From a bacterium HR15 (GTDB lineage Bacteria > Armatimonadota > Fimbriimonadia > Fimbriimonadales > GBS-DC), in contig BEHR01000027.1 in assembly GCA_002898555.1 (NCBI GenBank), forward strand, positions 1-53,766: 53,766 bases of DNA. The letters run 5' to 3'. Positions 26,374-34,886 of the stretch are shown piece after piece (the first letter of the stretch is position 1; each line of letters opens with the position of its first letter). Below the pieces are notes generated by a model. The model was not told the origin of the DNA. It worked only from the letters and a program-made list of their open reading frames with translations, and made no database searches. The translations under genes and the position numbers were made by a program.

Positions 26374-27380
26374 GACTTCACGAATCGGAACTCGCGTTCG
26401 CCTTTAGGGGGGCGGGTCATCAGGCTCTGGAGAGCATCCTGCACGCGGCATGCCCCACGCAGCAGGCTGGCAATTGCATTGAGCAGCGGCATCTCCACCC
26501 CATACTGGTGGGCTAACCCTTCGGCGGCAAGGGTGGTGGGATACCCTTCTGCGACCTGCCTGAGTTGCTGGAGGGCTTCCTCGGGCGACGCGCCTTGCGC
26601 GATGGCATAGCCCAGCCGATAGTTGCGGCTCAATCGGCTGGCGGCGGTGGCGAACAGGTCGCCCACGCCAGTTAGTCCCATAAAAGTTTCGGGGCATGCG
26701 CCCATCGCTGCGCCCAGTCGCATCATCTCTGCCAATCCGCGCGTCAGCAGCGCACCTTTTGTGTTGTCACCGAAGCCCAGTCCATCGCTGACCCCTGCAC
26801 CGATAGCGTACACATTTTTGAGTGCGCCGCCCAGCTCGACCCCGATCAGGTCGTCATTCGTGTAGACGCGCAGGGTGGGCGTCATAAAGAGCTGCTGCAC
26901 ATGCTCGGCAGCGTCCGCGTTGATGGAAGCGGCGACCGTCGCGGTGGGGATGCCTCGCACGATTTCGGCAGCTAAGTTCGGTCCCGAAAGCACCACCAGC
27001 CGCTCCAGCGGCATGTTGGCTGTCTCTTGCACCACCTCGCTGAGCCGTTTACCCGTGCCGGGTTCCAGCCCCTTCGCGGCAATCACCCAAAGCCGCTCGC
27101 CTGCTGGCAGGTGGGAAGCCACCTCCCGAATCGCGCCTGATGGTACTGCCAGCACCAGCAGGGGGCATTCGTCCAGTGTGTCCAGATCGGCGGTCGGCTG
27201 CACGCTCTTAGGTAGGTGGACATCCGGCAGGTAGCGACGGTTCACCCGCTCATGTGCAAGGTGCGCTATTGCCTCACGATTGCGTCCCCAGAGGCGCACG
27301 GGAACACCCTGCTGCCCCAGCACCCACGCGAGCGCAGTGCCCCATGAGCCAGCGCCGACCACGCCGACCAGTTCATTCAT
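26370..27380 (-). CDS. gpsA: Glycerol-3-phosphate dehydrogenase [NAD(P)+]
   Basis: A 336-residue GpsA. It begins MNELVGVVGAGSWGTALAWVL with the Rossmann GxGxxG, then VLAVPSGAIREV, IAAKGLEPG, VLSGPNLAAEI, the catalytic region ELGGALKNVYAIGAGVSDGLGFGDNTKGALLTRGLAEM and TGVGDLFATAASRLSRNYRLGY. It reduces dihydroxyacetone phosphate to glycerol-3-phosphate for phospholipid synthesis. ATG 27380 overlaps the end of the DUF2007-like gene by eight bases (ATGAATGA); an in-frame ATG two codons earlier is possible. The long open frame further upstream belongs to that other gene. Confidence 0.96.
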   Translation of the reverse strand: MNELVGVVGAGSWGTALAWVLGQQGVPVRLWGRNREAIAHLAHERVNRRYLPDVHLPKSVQPTADLDTLDECPLLVLAVPSGAIREVASHLPAGERLWVIAAKGLEPGTGKRLSEVVQETANMPLERLVVLSGPNLAAEIVRGIPTATVAASINADAAEHVQQLFMTPTLRVYTNDDLIGVELGGALKNVYAIGAGVSDGLGFGDNTKGALLTRGLAEMMRLGAAMGACPETFMGLTGVGDLFATAASRLSRNYRLGYAIAQGASPEEALQQLRQVAEGYPTTLAAEGLAHQYGVEMPLLNAIASLLRGACRVQDALQSLMTRPPKGEREFRFVKS

Positions 27381-27648
27381 CTGCATCCACAAGTTCCTCC
27401 TGCCACTCGGCGGCGAGCTGTTGCAACAAGAGAGTCGCCTGCTGTGCCTGTGCGGCAGGAACCCAGACATAGATTTTATCGAGGTAGGGATAGGGCGGTG
27501 TCATCGTGGGTGTGAAAGCGCGGATGTGCCGCTCGCGCAGATAATCACACACCAGCGCCGCTTCCATCATATCGAAGGCAACCGCTACTGCCACCGAATT
27601 GCCCACTGGTGCTGGACGCTCCGACTCGCTTAGGATGTACCAACGCAT
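27373..27648 (-). CDS. Small DUF2007-like protein
   Basis: A 91-residue protein whose core VAVAFDMMEAALVCDYLRERHIRAF ... KIYVWVPAAQAQQATLLLQQL has the pattern of DUF2007 (a small ferredoxin-like putative signal-transducing domain with MxEAxxxxxxLxxxGI). It has no membrane segment. TATCTT in GGGTATCTT lies eight bases before the ATG, the leaderless layout seen elsewhere in this window. It is translationally coupled to gpsA. Its function is unknown. Confidence 0.7.
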   Translation of the reverse strand: MRWYILSESERPAPVGNSVAVAVAFDMMEAALVCDYLRERHIRAFTPTMTPPYPYLDKIYVWVPAAQAQQATLLLQQLAAEWQEELVDADE

Positions 27649-27656
27649 CGCCCAAA

Positions 27657-27662
27657 AGATAC
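27657..27662 (-). promoter_or_regulatory. -10 box of the DUF2007-gpsA unit, leaderless type
   Basis: TATCTT on the minus strand, eight bases before ATG 27648. It is a weaker match to consensus than the other examples. Confidence 0.4.
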
Positions 27663-27711
27663 CCGAAAATGCCCTTCTCTAAAGCCCTTTCCCATCGGAA
27701 GAGGAGGCATG

Positions 27712-27740
27712 TTGACAGTGCCCTTGCGTTATGGAATAAA
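27712..27740 (+). promoter_or_regulatory. Possible promoter of the DUF5658-like gene
   Basis: TTGACA at 27712 followed after 17 bases by AATAAA. The -10 is poor, so this is tentative. Confidence 0.35.
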
Positions 27741-27758
27741 CCCCTGTGGAGGCGAACG

Positions 27759-28232
27759 ATGCGTCGGTGGCGTGAATGGCTCTGCGCGGAGAGCTGGGCA
27801 ATCATTCTGATTTGTGTGGCGGACCTGCTCACTACCATTGCCCTGTTGACCAAGGGGTTAGCAGAAGAAGGCAACCCGATTATGCGCTACTACCTGGAGT
27901 ATGGATTGATTCCCTTCGCGTTGGCGAAACTGGTGCTGGTGGTGGCGCCCGTGGTGATTATCGAGTGGGGACGGCGACACCGCCCGCGCACGGTGAAGAC
28001 GCTGGCACGTGTGGGGGTGATGGGCTATCTGATGCTCTATGCAGGCATGTTTTTCACCCTCAATGTACCCAGTATCATGACCGCCTCGCGCTTCGATAAA
28101 GAGGCAGTTGAGATGCCCGCCGTCACCGCAGAGGAACTGTGGCGTGAGCGGGCACGGCTCGGCAAGCCAATCCCTCCCGTACCGACTCATCCCGGCTTAC
28201 AGAAGCAGGATACAACACAGAAGGGGCATTAA
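27759..28232 (+). CDS. Small membrane protein, DUF5658-like
   Basis: A 157-residue protein with about three membrane helices. The first (ESWAIILICVADLLTTIALLTKG) followed by EEGNPIMRYYLEYGLIPFALAKLVLVV matches the DUF5658 pattern of a D-x-x-TT helix, E-x-NP and a K-containing helix. A Pro-rich cytoplasmic tail ends the protein. ATG 27759 has GGAGG at a good distance; the frame is open 50 codons upstream, but that part overlaps the divergent gene and looks non-coding. Function unknown. Confidence 0.75.
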   Translation: MRRWREWLCAESWAIILICVADLLTTIALLTKGLAEEGNPIMRYYLEYGLIPFALAKLVLVVAPVVIIEWGRRHRPRTVKTLARVGVMGYLMLYAGMFFTLNVPSIMTASRFDKEAVEMPAVTAEELWRERARLGKPIPPVPTHPGLQKQDTTQKGH

Positions 28233-28281
28233 GGCATGCAGGAATCGCGCAGCGGGCAGCGAAAGATAGCGCGGAACGCGC

Positions 28282-29877
28282 ATGAACCGCATCGTGGTCA
28301 AAAGTCCTGCGGATGGGAGCGTGCTGGGCGAGGTGGAGCCAACACCTTTGGAGGTAATCCCGTCGATGGTGGAGCGGGCGCACCGTGCCGCGCGGGAATG
28401 GCAGGAGACGCCCCTGCGCGAGCGTGCCGAAGCGCTGCGCCAGCTGCGTCGTCTGCTGCTTAAAGAGCGCGCGGCGCTTGCCGAGCTGGTCGCGCGTGAG
28501 CAGGGTAAACCCCGTGTAGAAGCGCTCATCGTGGAGATTTTCCCGCCTGTCGATATGATGACTTTTTTGATTTATGAGGGGGGGCACCTGCTTCGACCGC
28601 GTGCCATCCGTCCGAAGGGTCCCTTTATGCGGGGTCGCACCTGTACCCTCCAATTTCATCCCTATGGCGTGTGGGCAGTGATTGCGCCGTGGAACTATCC
28701 CGCATCCATTCCGCTGGTCCAACTGGTCTCGCTTGTCTTTACGGGCAACGCGGCGTTGGTTAAGCCATCCCCTCTGACGCCCTTGACAGGCGCGTTCGTG
28801 GTGGAGTTGTTCCAGCGTGTGAATCTGCCCGATGGGCTGGTGCAGCTGGTGCAGGGGGGTGCGCCGCAGGGGCAGGCGTTGCTGGAGCATCCACGCGTGC
28901 GCGGCGTGATTTTTACGGGGAGCATCCCCATCGGGCGTGCTGTCGCTGCGAAAGCCGCCGAAACCAACAAAAAAGTGATTCTCGAGCTGGGCGGCAAAGA
29001 CCCAGCGATTGTGCTTGCCGACGCCGACCTCGAACGCACAGCGCGAGGTATCGCATGGGCAGCGATGGTTAACGCGGGGCAGACATGCGTATCGGTCGAG
29101 CGTGTCTATGTGGAACGCGCAATTTATGAGCCGTTCCTGCACGCCCTGCAAGCCGAGCTGTCCAACATCCGGGTGGGGCATCCGCTGGATGATGAGACCG
29201 ACATGGGACCCGTGATTGCGCCCTTCCAACGCGACCGGGTGCAGGCGCATGTGGAAGATGCCTGTGCAAAAGGGGGACGCCTCTTAACAGGGGGCAAGGT
29301 GCTGGGCGAGCTGGGAGAACTCTACTACGCGCCGACCCTAATCGCCGATGCACACGAGGGCATGCTCGGCATGCAGGAAGAGACCTTCGGTCCGCTGGTG
29401 TTAGTGCAACCCGTTGCCGACGAGCAGGAAGCCATCGACCGCGCAAACGCCAGTATGTTCGGGCTGACCGCCTCCCTCTGGACGCGTGACCGTCAACGGG
29501 CAAAACGGCTGGCGCCTTTGCTGGAGTGCGGCGCGGTCACGGTCAACTCGCATGCGGTGACCTTTGGCGATGGCTACAGCAGCTGGGGCGGGTTCAAAGA
29601 TTCGGGCATCGGACGCACGCACGGCGAGTTCGGATTATATGAACTGGTGCAGACACAATATATCAGCGAGATTTATACCCATAAACCCGAACTTTGGTGG
29701 TATCCCTACAGTGCGCGGTTGCGCCGTATCACCGACGAGCTGATGGCATGGTTGGCGGAACCGAGCCTGCGGATGAGCCTACGGGCGATGCGTCGCTTCG
29801 CGCCCGAGATGCGCTACCTCACTCGCCACTTCTCCCCCCTTAAAGCGATGCCTGGCTTTCTGCGATACATGCGCTGA
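28282..29877 (+). CDS. NAD(P)-dependent aldehyde dehydrogenase family protein
   Basis: A 531-residue ALDH. Seen are the substrate/cofactor segment WAVIAPWNYPASIPL, the GSIPIGRAVAAKAAE nucleotide loop, the general base E235 in LELGGKDPAIV and the nucleophile C269 in NAGQTCVSVERVYVE, then EETFGPLVLVQP and WGGFKDSGIGRTHGEFGLYEL. It oxidises an aldehyde to the acid; the substrate is not predictable. The C-terminus is extended by about 60 residues (KPELWWYPYSARLRRITDEL...) beyond the usual ALDH end, a feature of some ALDH subfamilies. It starts 50 bases after the DUF5658-like gene on the same strand. Confidence 0.93.
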   Translation: MNRIVVKSPADGSVLGEVEPTPLEVIPSMVERAHRAAREWQETPLRERAEALRQLRRLLLKERAALAELVAREQGKPRVEALIVEIFPPVDMMTFLIYEGGHLLRPRAIRPKGPFMRGRTCTLQFHPYGVWAVIAPWNYPASIPLVQLVSLVFTGNAALVKPSPLTPLTGAFVVELFQRVNLPDGLVQLVQGGAPQGQALLEHPRVRGVIFTGSIPIGRAVAAKAAETNKKVILELGGKDPAIVLADADLERTARGIAWAAMVNAGQTCVSVERVYVERAIYEPFLHALQAELSNIRVGHPLDDETDMGPVIAPFQRDRVQAHVEDACAKGGRLLTGGKVLGELGELYYAPTLIADAHEGMLGMQEETFGPLVLVQPVADEQEAIDRANASMFGLTASLWTRDRQRAKRLAPLLECGAVTVNSHAVTFGDGYSSWGGFKDSGIGRTHGEFGLYELVQTQYISEIYTHKPELWWYPYSARLRRITDELMAWLAEPSLRMSLRAMRRFAPEMRYLTRHFSPLKAMPGFLRYMR

Positions 29878-29913
29878 CAGAGCATGCCATAATAACTATT
29901 AGGAGGAACAGCG

Positions 29914-30129
29914 ATGCAAAAGAGCCTAACTATAGGGACGCTGATGATACTTGCCTTCGCAAGTGGGTTTGGCGTATATCAAATCACCGTGCCCGATATT
30001 GAGGCGCAACAAACCGGCGGGATCGTCAATCCGCTTGCACCCGGTGAACGGTTGCCCAGACATGGCGGTAGGCGTCCAGATTGCGCGGCACCTTGCGCCC
30101 CTGCACGATGTCCAGATAGAGCGTGGTAA
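29914..30129 (+). CDS. Small exported protein, possibly truncated
   Basis: A 71-codon frame with an excellent AGGAGG eight bases before its ATG. The first 24 residues (MQKSLTIGTLMILAFASGFGVYQ) look like a signal peptide or membrane anchor, followed by a Gln/Pro-rich stretch. From about residue 38 the frame runs antisense through the 3' end of the glycosidase gene and loses protein-like character. It is likely either a short real peptide or the 5' remnant of a longer gene cut by a rearrangement. No family is recognised. Confidence 0.4.
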   Translation: MQKSLTIGTLMILAFASGFGVYQITVPDIEAQQTGGIVNPLAPGERLPRHGGRRPDCAAPCAPARCPDRAW

Positions 30130-32533
30130 TCTCGTAGGGGTGCAGCGATAGCTCGATCTGGCTGCAGGGGCTGATGCCCTCGATGGGCAACGATTCCTGA
30201 ACTGTCAGTGACTCCATCGGCTCGCCCAGCAGATTGGTGCGGAACGCGCTTGCCACCTCGCCCGCCAGACGCAAGCGCACCGATGCCGCTTCTCCGTTGA
30301 ACTCCACCAGCCGCAGCACATAGGGGAACTCCATTCCGCGCCCCGCGTAATGTTCCAGATTCGCCCCTGCAAACCGCTCCGATTCGCGGTAGAAAGCCGT
30401 AATCAGCACATTGGGGGCGTCGCACCAGACGCTGCCGAACACCGGGGGCAGGTCGCCCGGGGGCTGATCGGTGGACGCCACCAGCACGGGGCGGGTGAAC
30501 TCCTGCGCCAGCCTCCATCGCTCTGTGTGCGTGATGATGCCGTGTGGCACAAGGCGCACTCGAATGTCTATCTCGTTGATGAAGTAATGCTCATCCCACG
30601 GGTCGTACATCGTCAGGATGTTCTGGATGTATTCGCCCTCGCGCAGGAACGCCTGACTGCCATCGTGCAGATAGAGCAGTCCGCGCTCGCCCCCGTCGAA
30701 ATCGAGCAGCTGCAACGCGGTGAACGGGTTATGTATCTCCTCGAACACCTGGGGTGAGGTCATCCAGTCGCCCGTCGGATATTTGCGCAGATAGACTCCT
30801 TCCGCGCGAATCTCGCTAATGCCGTAAGGGTGGTCGTGGATAAGGCGGTAGGAGGGCAGGTTCACAGCAAGCGCGGTCTTAAGTGCGCCCTTGACACCAC
30901 CGTCGGGGCGGGGCAGATTGCGTGCGACATAATGCAGATCGACGCCGTCCCGCTCTGGCGCAAGACGCACCTCAATCTGTACTGTTGCGCCCCTTTTGCC
31001 GCGGCGCAGAATCACTATCTGATCTCCTTCTATCTCTACCTCTGCCTCCTCGAACCGCTCTGGCTCGCCATTCACCATCATTTGCAGCTGTCCGAGCGGG
31101 CAGTCGGGGCGCAATATGCCTTCGGGGAACTCGCGACTGAACAGTTGCGTGATGACGCCGCGGGTACGATCCACCACCACTTTGAGCGCGTCGCGCTGCA
31201 ATAAGACTATGTGCGCATCGCGTTCAACAGCGACAGACGGCAGGGGATTAAGGTCGTCCGCCTCGCTGACCACCCGATAGCCGAGTGGGGGTAGGTTGCG
31301 CATCAGAATATGCCGCCCAGTGGCAGGGTGTGTAATCATAGCGTCGCGTTGCCAGCCGAGCGGGTTATAGACCATGATGCGTCCCGGTTCGCCTTGCGTA
31401 CGGGCAGCGAGCAGGTGTAGCGAGCGGTCGGTGATGTGCGCACTCAGGGCAAGGCTGCGCTCATAGGAGCGTCGCCCGATATGCCCGCATAACCCCTCGC
31501 ATTCATCGTTGTCGTGGTGCTGGGCGGCGAGCAGTTCGCGCCATGCCTCCTCCAGTTCCCACACGGGATACACATCCCAGTGCGCATAAGGTCGCCCGAA
31601 CAGCCCCATCATCGCCGCAAGCGACTCGGCGGTCAGCAGCGCCTGCTCCGCTTGGCGGCTCAATCGACGGAACAGGTCGCCGTTCTTGCCCAGGCTCATC
31701 CCGTGAAACACATCGTCCAGTGTGTAGCGTCGGGGCACGGCATAATCGCGCGCTTGCTCCAAATATTCCGAGAGCGTGACGAACCGCAGCTCAAAATCGG
31801 GATGCTGCATAAGCATGCGCAAGGGTGGCAGCATCAATTCGGCGCGACACATCCAGTCGGGCGAAGGCATTAGTTCCAGCCATTGCACAATGCATGGCAT
31901 CCATGCCTCACGCAGCAGAGGACTTTCCAGCAACCCTGCAAAATCCTCGGGCCACTGGTGCAGGTTCAATTTGTGGCGCGGGGCAGCAAGCAGGCGCGAG
32001 CCATCCTGACCTTCCCAGTAAATCGCGGGAACCTCTTCCACGGGCATGACAGGGGTGTGCCATGTCCACTGAAAGAACAGGCAGGCATATTCATAGCCGA
32101 CGCCTCGCAGTATCTGCGGCAACTGCGGAAAGAAATCAAACTCCTCCTCCCAGAAAGTGCGCGGGCGCACACTGAGCAGACGCATCACGGTGCGCACCCC
32201 ATAAACGCGCTGACGAATGTTTGACTCGCCACCATGAAACAGCCCGTAAGGTTGCCCGTAGGACGCGCCGACCACTTCGACCTGCCCACGAGCAATTGCC
32301 TCGCGTAGCTCGGCTAATGCGTCGGGCGCTTCAACTGCCAGACGCTCGTAGCCAACCGCATCGAAGTTGATATTGCCCTTCGCACCCGTCTCATGGCAGA
32401 AGCGCAACATATCACGCACCGAGTCGGGCAGCACGCCATAGCCCCACAGCCACTCCATATCGACCCAGTGCATGTGGTTGCCGAAAGTGTAATAGAGGTG
32501 CTTCTTAGAATGCCGATCGGAGTTATTCACCAT
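30026..32533 (-). CDS. GH38-like glycoside hydrolase (alpha-mannosidase family)
   Basis: A protein of about 835 residues. The N-terminal part LYYTFGNHMHWVDMEWLWGYG, GQVEVVGASYGQPYGLFHGGESNIRQRVYG and RTFWEEEFDFFPQLPQILRGVGYEYACLF follows the layout of the GH38 catalytic domain (metal-binding His near the start, an acidic region before LPQIL). A three-helix section (RLSRQAEQALLTAESLAAMMG) and a large beta-sandwich C-terminal half follow, as in GH38 enzymes. The motifs are divergent, so substrate and catalytic residues are uncertain. No signal peptide. The start is taken at ATG 32533, overlapping the stop of the CorC-type gene by 11 bases; ATG 32545 is an alternative. It is probably the last gene of the rpsU-ybeY operon. 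Confidence 0.75.
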   Translation of the reverse strand: MVNNSDRHSKKHLYYTFGNHMHWVDMEWLWGYGVLPDSVRDMLRFCHETGAKGNINFDAVGYERLAVEAPDALAELREAIARGQVEVVGASYGQPYGLFHGGESNIRQRVYGVRTVMRLLSVRPRTFWEEEFDFFPQLPQILRGVGYEYACLFFQWTWHTPVMPVEEVPAIYWEGQDGSRLLAAPRHKLNLHQWPEDFAGLLESPLLREAWMPCIVQWLELMPSPDWMCRAELMLPPLRMLMQHPDFELRFVTLSEYLEQARDYAVPRRYTLDDVFHGMSLGKNGDLFRRLSRQAEQALLTAESLAAMMGLFGRPYAHWDVYPVWELEEAWRELLAAQHHDNDECEGLCGHIGRRSYERSLALSAHITDRSLHLLAARTQGEPGRIMVYNPLGWQRDAMITHPATGRHILMRNLPPLGYRVVSEADDLNPLPSVAVERDAHIVLLQRDALKVVVDRTRGVITQLFSREFPEGILRPDCPLGQLQMMVNGEPERFEEAEVEIEGDQIVILRRGKRGATVQIEVRLAPERDGVDLHYVARNLPRPDGGVKGALKTALAVNLPSYRLIHDHPYGISEIRAEGVYLRKYPTGDWMTSPQVFEEIHNPFTALQLLDFDGGERGLLYLHDGSQAFLREGEYIQNILTMYDPWDEHYFINEIDIRVRLVPHGIITHTERWRLAQEFTRPVLVASTDQPPGDLPPVFGSVWCDAPNVLITAFYRESERFAGANLEHYAGRGMEFPYVLRLVEFNGEAASVRLRLAGEVASAFRTNLLGEPMESLTVQESLPIEGISPCSQIELSLHPYEITTLYLDIVQGRKVPRNLDAYRHVWATVHRVQAD

Positions 32534-34031
32534 TTGCCCTGTCATTTCCCGCGTGTTCTTCACTCTCTGCCTCCTCTGACGGCAGCGGGACGGCATGCAC
32601 CATTCGGATGCGGTGCCCTTCCACCGCGTGCACGCGCAACTGCCAGCCGTTGGCGGTGACCACTTCGCCTTCGCTCGGCTGATGACCCAGCAAGCCAAAT
32701 ACAAACCCACCCAGCGTGTCGAACTCCTCCGATTCGAGTCTGGTCTTGAGCAGTTCGCTGGCATCATCGAGATGCATGCGGGCATCGATGAGCAGCGAGC
32801 CGTCGGGCAACACTTGCACAGGCTCCTCCTGCTCCACATCGTACTCGTCCTGAATCTCACCCACGATCTCCTCGACGAGGTCTTCTAAGGTCACCAGCCC
32901 GGCGGTGCCGCCATATTCATCCTGCACAATCGCCATATGCACGCGGCGGCGGCGCAGCTCCTGGAGCAACTCCACCACGCGCTTGCTTTCGGGCACGAAG
33001 TAGGCGGGGCGCATCACCTCGCGCAACGAGAACTGCTTCTCCGAAGCGTCCTCACCACACAGGCGCAGCAGATCCTTTGCGTGCAGAATGCCCAGAATGT
33101 TGTCTACACTGCCCTCGTAGACAGGGATGCGTGAATGACCCGTCTTGCGAATCAGTTCGATGGCTTCTTGGGGCGTGGCGTCGACAGGAATGCATTTCAT
33201 GTCGACGCGTGGGGTCATCACTTCGCGGGCGATGGTGTCGGCAAATTCGAAGATGGATTGGATCATCTCCTTCTCCTGCTCCTCGATCACGCCCTGCTCC
33301 TCGCCTGCTTCGACCAGCACGCGCAGCTCTTCCTCGCTGACGACGGGCGCGAGCCGTTGTGGCTGGATGCCGAACGGCTTCAGCACGAGGCGCGTCGCAG
33401 CATTCACCAGCCACACGGGCGGTGCGAGCAGGCGGTCAAAGAATACCATCGGTACAGCCACCGAGAGCGCGACCCGCTCCGGATAGGTCACCGCGATGCT
33501 TTTGGGCACAATCTCGCCCAAAATGATATTAACAAAGCCGGTCAGCAGGGTGACGATGACCACGCTCAGCCCGTAGAGCAGGCGTGGCTCGAGGTGCGAT
33601 TCCAGCGGTTTCAAAGAGCGATAGAGTGGTTCCGCCAGATTCGTCGCGGCGACGGCAGACGCCATAAAGCCCAATAGCGTCACGCCCACCTGCACGGTGG
33701 AGAGAAAGCGCGTCGGCTCCTCCTTCAACGCCATCAGATGGGGTGCGAGGCGGTGCTTCTGCTCCGCGAGCATGCGTACCCAGCTGTGGCGAATAGAGAT
33801 GAGTGCGGTCTCCGCCAGCGCGAAGAAGGCATTGCCAAAAAGCAGAAAGGCAATCAGCACAAGGCTGGTGCTGGGTGTTAATCCGCCTGAAGGCGTGCTC
33901 GCCATCTGCTCTGGCATCTGCCCATACAGCAGCCAGATAAGCAGTCCCCCAAGCAGGGCAGTTAGCAGCGGGCGTCGCTTCGATGGGCGTCTTCTCCTAT
34001 GCGCTCGACTTTGAGCAGAGTTCTCTTCCAT
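32523..34031 (-). CDS. CNNM/CorC (HlyC)-type membrane protein with CBS pair
   Basis: A 502-residue protein of the hemolysin-C/CNNM family. The order is a basic N-terminus with one helix, a DUF21 membrane domain of about four helices (residues about 55-220, including FALAETALISIRHSW and VNIILGEIVPKSIAVTYPE), a CBS pair (MTPRVDMKCIPVD, KTGHSRIPVYEG, MAIVQDEYGGTAGLVTLEDLVEEIVGEI), and a C-terminal CorC_HlyC domain ending in a VEGHRIRMV strand. Members take part in magnesium or cobalt transport; the hemolysin name is historical. The gene follows dgkA after 18 bases, with GAGGAGG somewhat far (13 bases) from the ATG. Confidence 0.93.
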   Translation of the reverse strand: MEENSAQSRAHRRRRPSKRRPLLTALLGGLLIWLLYGQMPEQMASTPSGGLTPSTSLVLIAFLLFGNAFFALAETALISIRHSWVRMLAEQKHRLAPHLMALKEEPTRFLSTVQVGVTLLGFMASAVAATNLAEPLYRSLKPLESHLEPRLLYGLSVVIVTLLTGFVNIILGEIVPKSIAVTYPERVALSVAVPMVFFDRLLAPPVWLVNAATRLVLKPFGIQPQRLAPVVSEEELRVLVEAGEEQGVIEEQEKEMIQSIFEFADTIAREVMTPRVDMKCIPVDATPQEAIELIRKTGHSRIPVYEGSVDNILGILHAKDLLRLCGEDASEKQFSLREVMRPAYFVPESKRVVELLQELRRRRVHMAIVQDEYGGTAGLVTLEDLVEEIVGEIQDEYDVEQEEPVQVLPDGSLLIDARMHLDDASELLKTRLESEEFDTLGGFVFGLLGHQPSEGEVVTANGWQLRVHAVEGHRIRMVHAVPLPSEEAESEEHAGNDRANGE

Positions 34032-34049
34032 AGAAGTCGATCAACCTCC

Positions 34050-34886
34050 TCAACGGGGCACGAGCCAGTAGATGAGCGCTGCCAGTCCGATTCCCAGCAG
34101 GCTGCCCATCACGACCTCGCGCAGGGTATGCACCTTCGCTTCCACGCGGCTTTGTGCCACCAGCGTCGCCAGCAGCAGCGCCAGAATCGACGCCAGTAGA
34201 TTGCCCGACACGATGATAATCGCAATAGCAAAGAAGAATCCGAGCGCGCTGTGCCCGCTCAGAACGCCGCCATGGAAGAGCCGTACCTTGCCCTGCGTTG
34301 AAAGCACCTTCGCCAGCGACACGATGACAAAGATGAGGATGGTACCGATGGTGATAGCGACGGTCATCGTCGGCTCTGCCCGCTCCATCCGAAGTCGGAT
34401 CTGCTCCAGACGCAGATCCCCCATAAACAGCACCCACGCGACCACAATCGCGTTCAGCGTGGCAACCAGCACGGCACCCGCCGCGATGTCTTTGGCGAAC
34501 TTGGCGCGTGGGTCATACTCCTGCGTCGCGAGATCGACGGTGGCTTCAATAGCGGAGTTGAACATCTCGGCAATCAGCACGATGGAGATGGTAAACAGCA
34601 GCACGAGCATCTCGCGCTTGTCGAGACGGAACAAAAAGCCCATCAGCAGCACCAGCACCACGCTGAAGAAGTGGAAGCGCATATGGCGCTGAGTGCGCAC
34701 GACGGCGATAATGCCCTCCAGCGCATAGCGGAAGCTGTCCAATGGGTTCCGTCGCCACGGATGCGCCTCCGTCGTGTCGGTCTGCGCGGTCAGGTCAGAC
34801 CTGTCTGACAGGTCGGTCGGTTCGGCAGGCTCCAATCGAGTGGGCGTTTCCCGTTGTTCCACCGTTTCGTTCGGTCTATCGCTCAT
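34050..34886 (-). CDS. dgkA: Diacylglycerol/undecaprenol kinase fused to a PAP2 domain
   Basis: A 278-residue membrane protein with two fused parts. Residues about 45-160 are a DgkA-type kinase: GIIAVVRTQRHMRFHFF, then EMFNSAIEATVDLATQEYDPRAKFAKDIAAGAVLVA with the conserved Glu and Asn. Residues about 165-278 are a PAP2-type phosphatase: K and R before the SGHSALGFFFA motif, then SRVEAKVHTLREVVMGSLLG with the catalytic His. It could phosphorylate and dephosphorylate a lipid carrier or diacylglycerol. The N-terminal 40 residues are Glu/Asp/Thr-rich and disordered. The start overlaps the ybeY stop by 11 bases. Confidence 0.9.
   Translation of the reverse strand: MSDRPNETVEQRETPTRLEPAEPTDLSDRSDLTAQTDTTEAHPWRRNPLDSFRYALEGIIAVVRTQRHMRFHFFSVVLVLLMGFLFRLDKREMLVLLFTISIVLIAEMFNSAIEATVDLATQEYDPRAKFAKDIAAGAVLVATLNAIVVAWVLFMGDLRLEQIRLRMERAEPTMTVAITIGTILIFVIVSLAKVLSTQGKVRLFHGGVLSGHSALGFFFAIAIIIVSGNLLASILALLLATLVAQSRVEAKVHTLREVVMGSLLGIGLAALIYWLVPR

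Noticed and set aside
32534-32860. N-terminal extension of the GH38-like protein
   Set aside because: The first 109 codons of the open frame are antisense-like, Ser/Arg/Cys-rich and overlap the CorC-type gene in another frame. The protein-like part begins at ATG 32533 or 32545.
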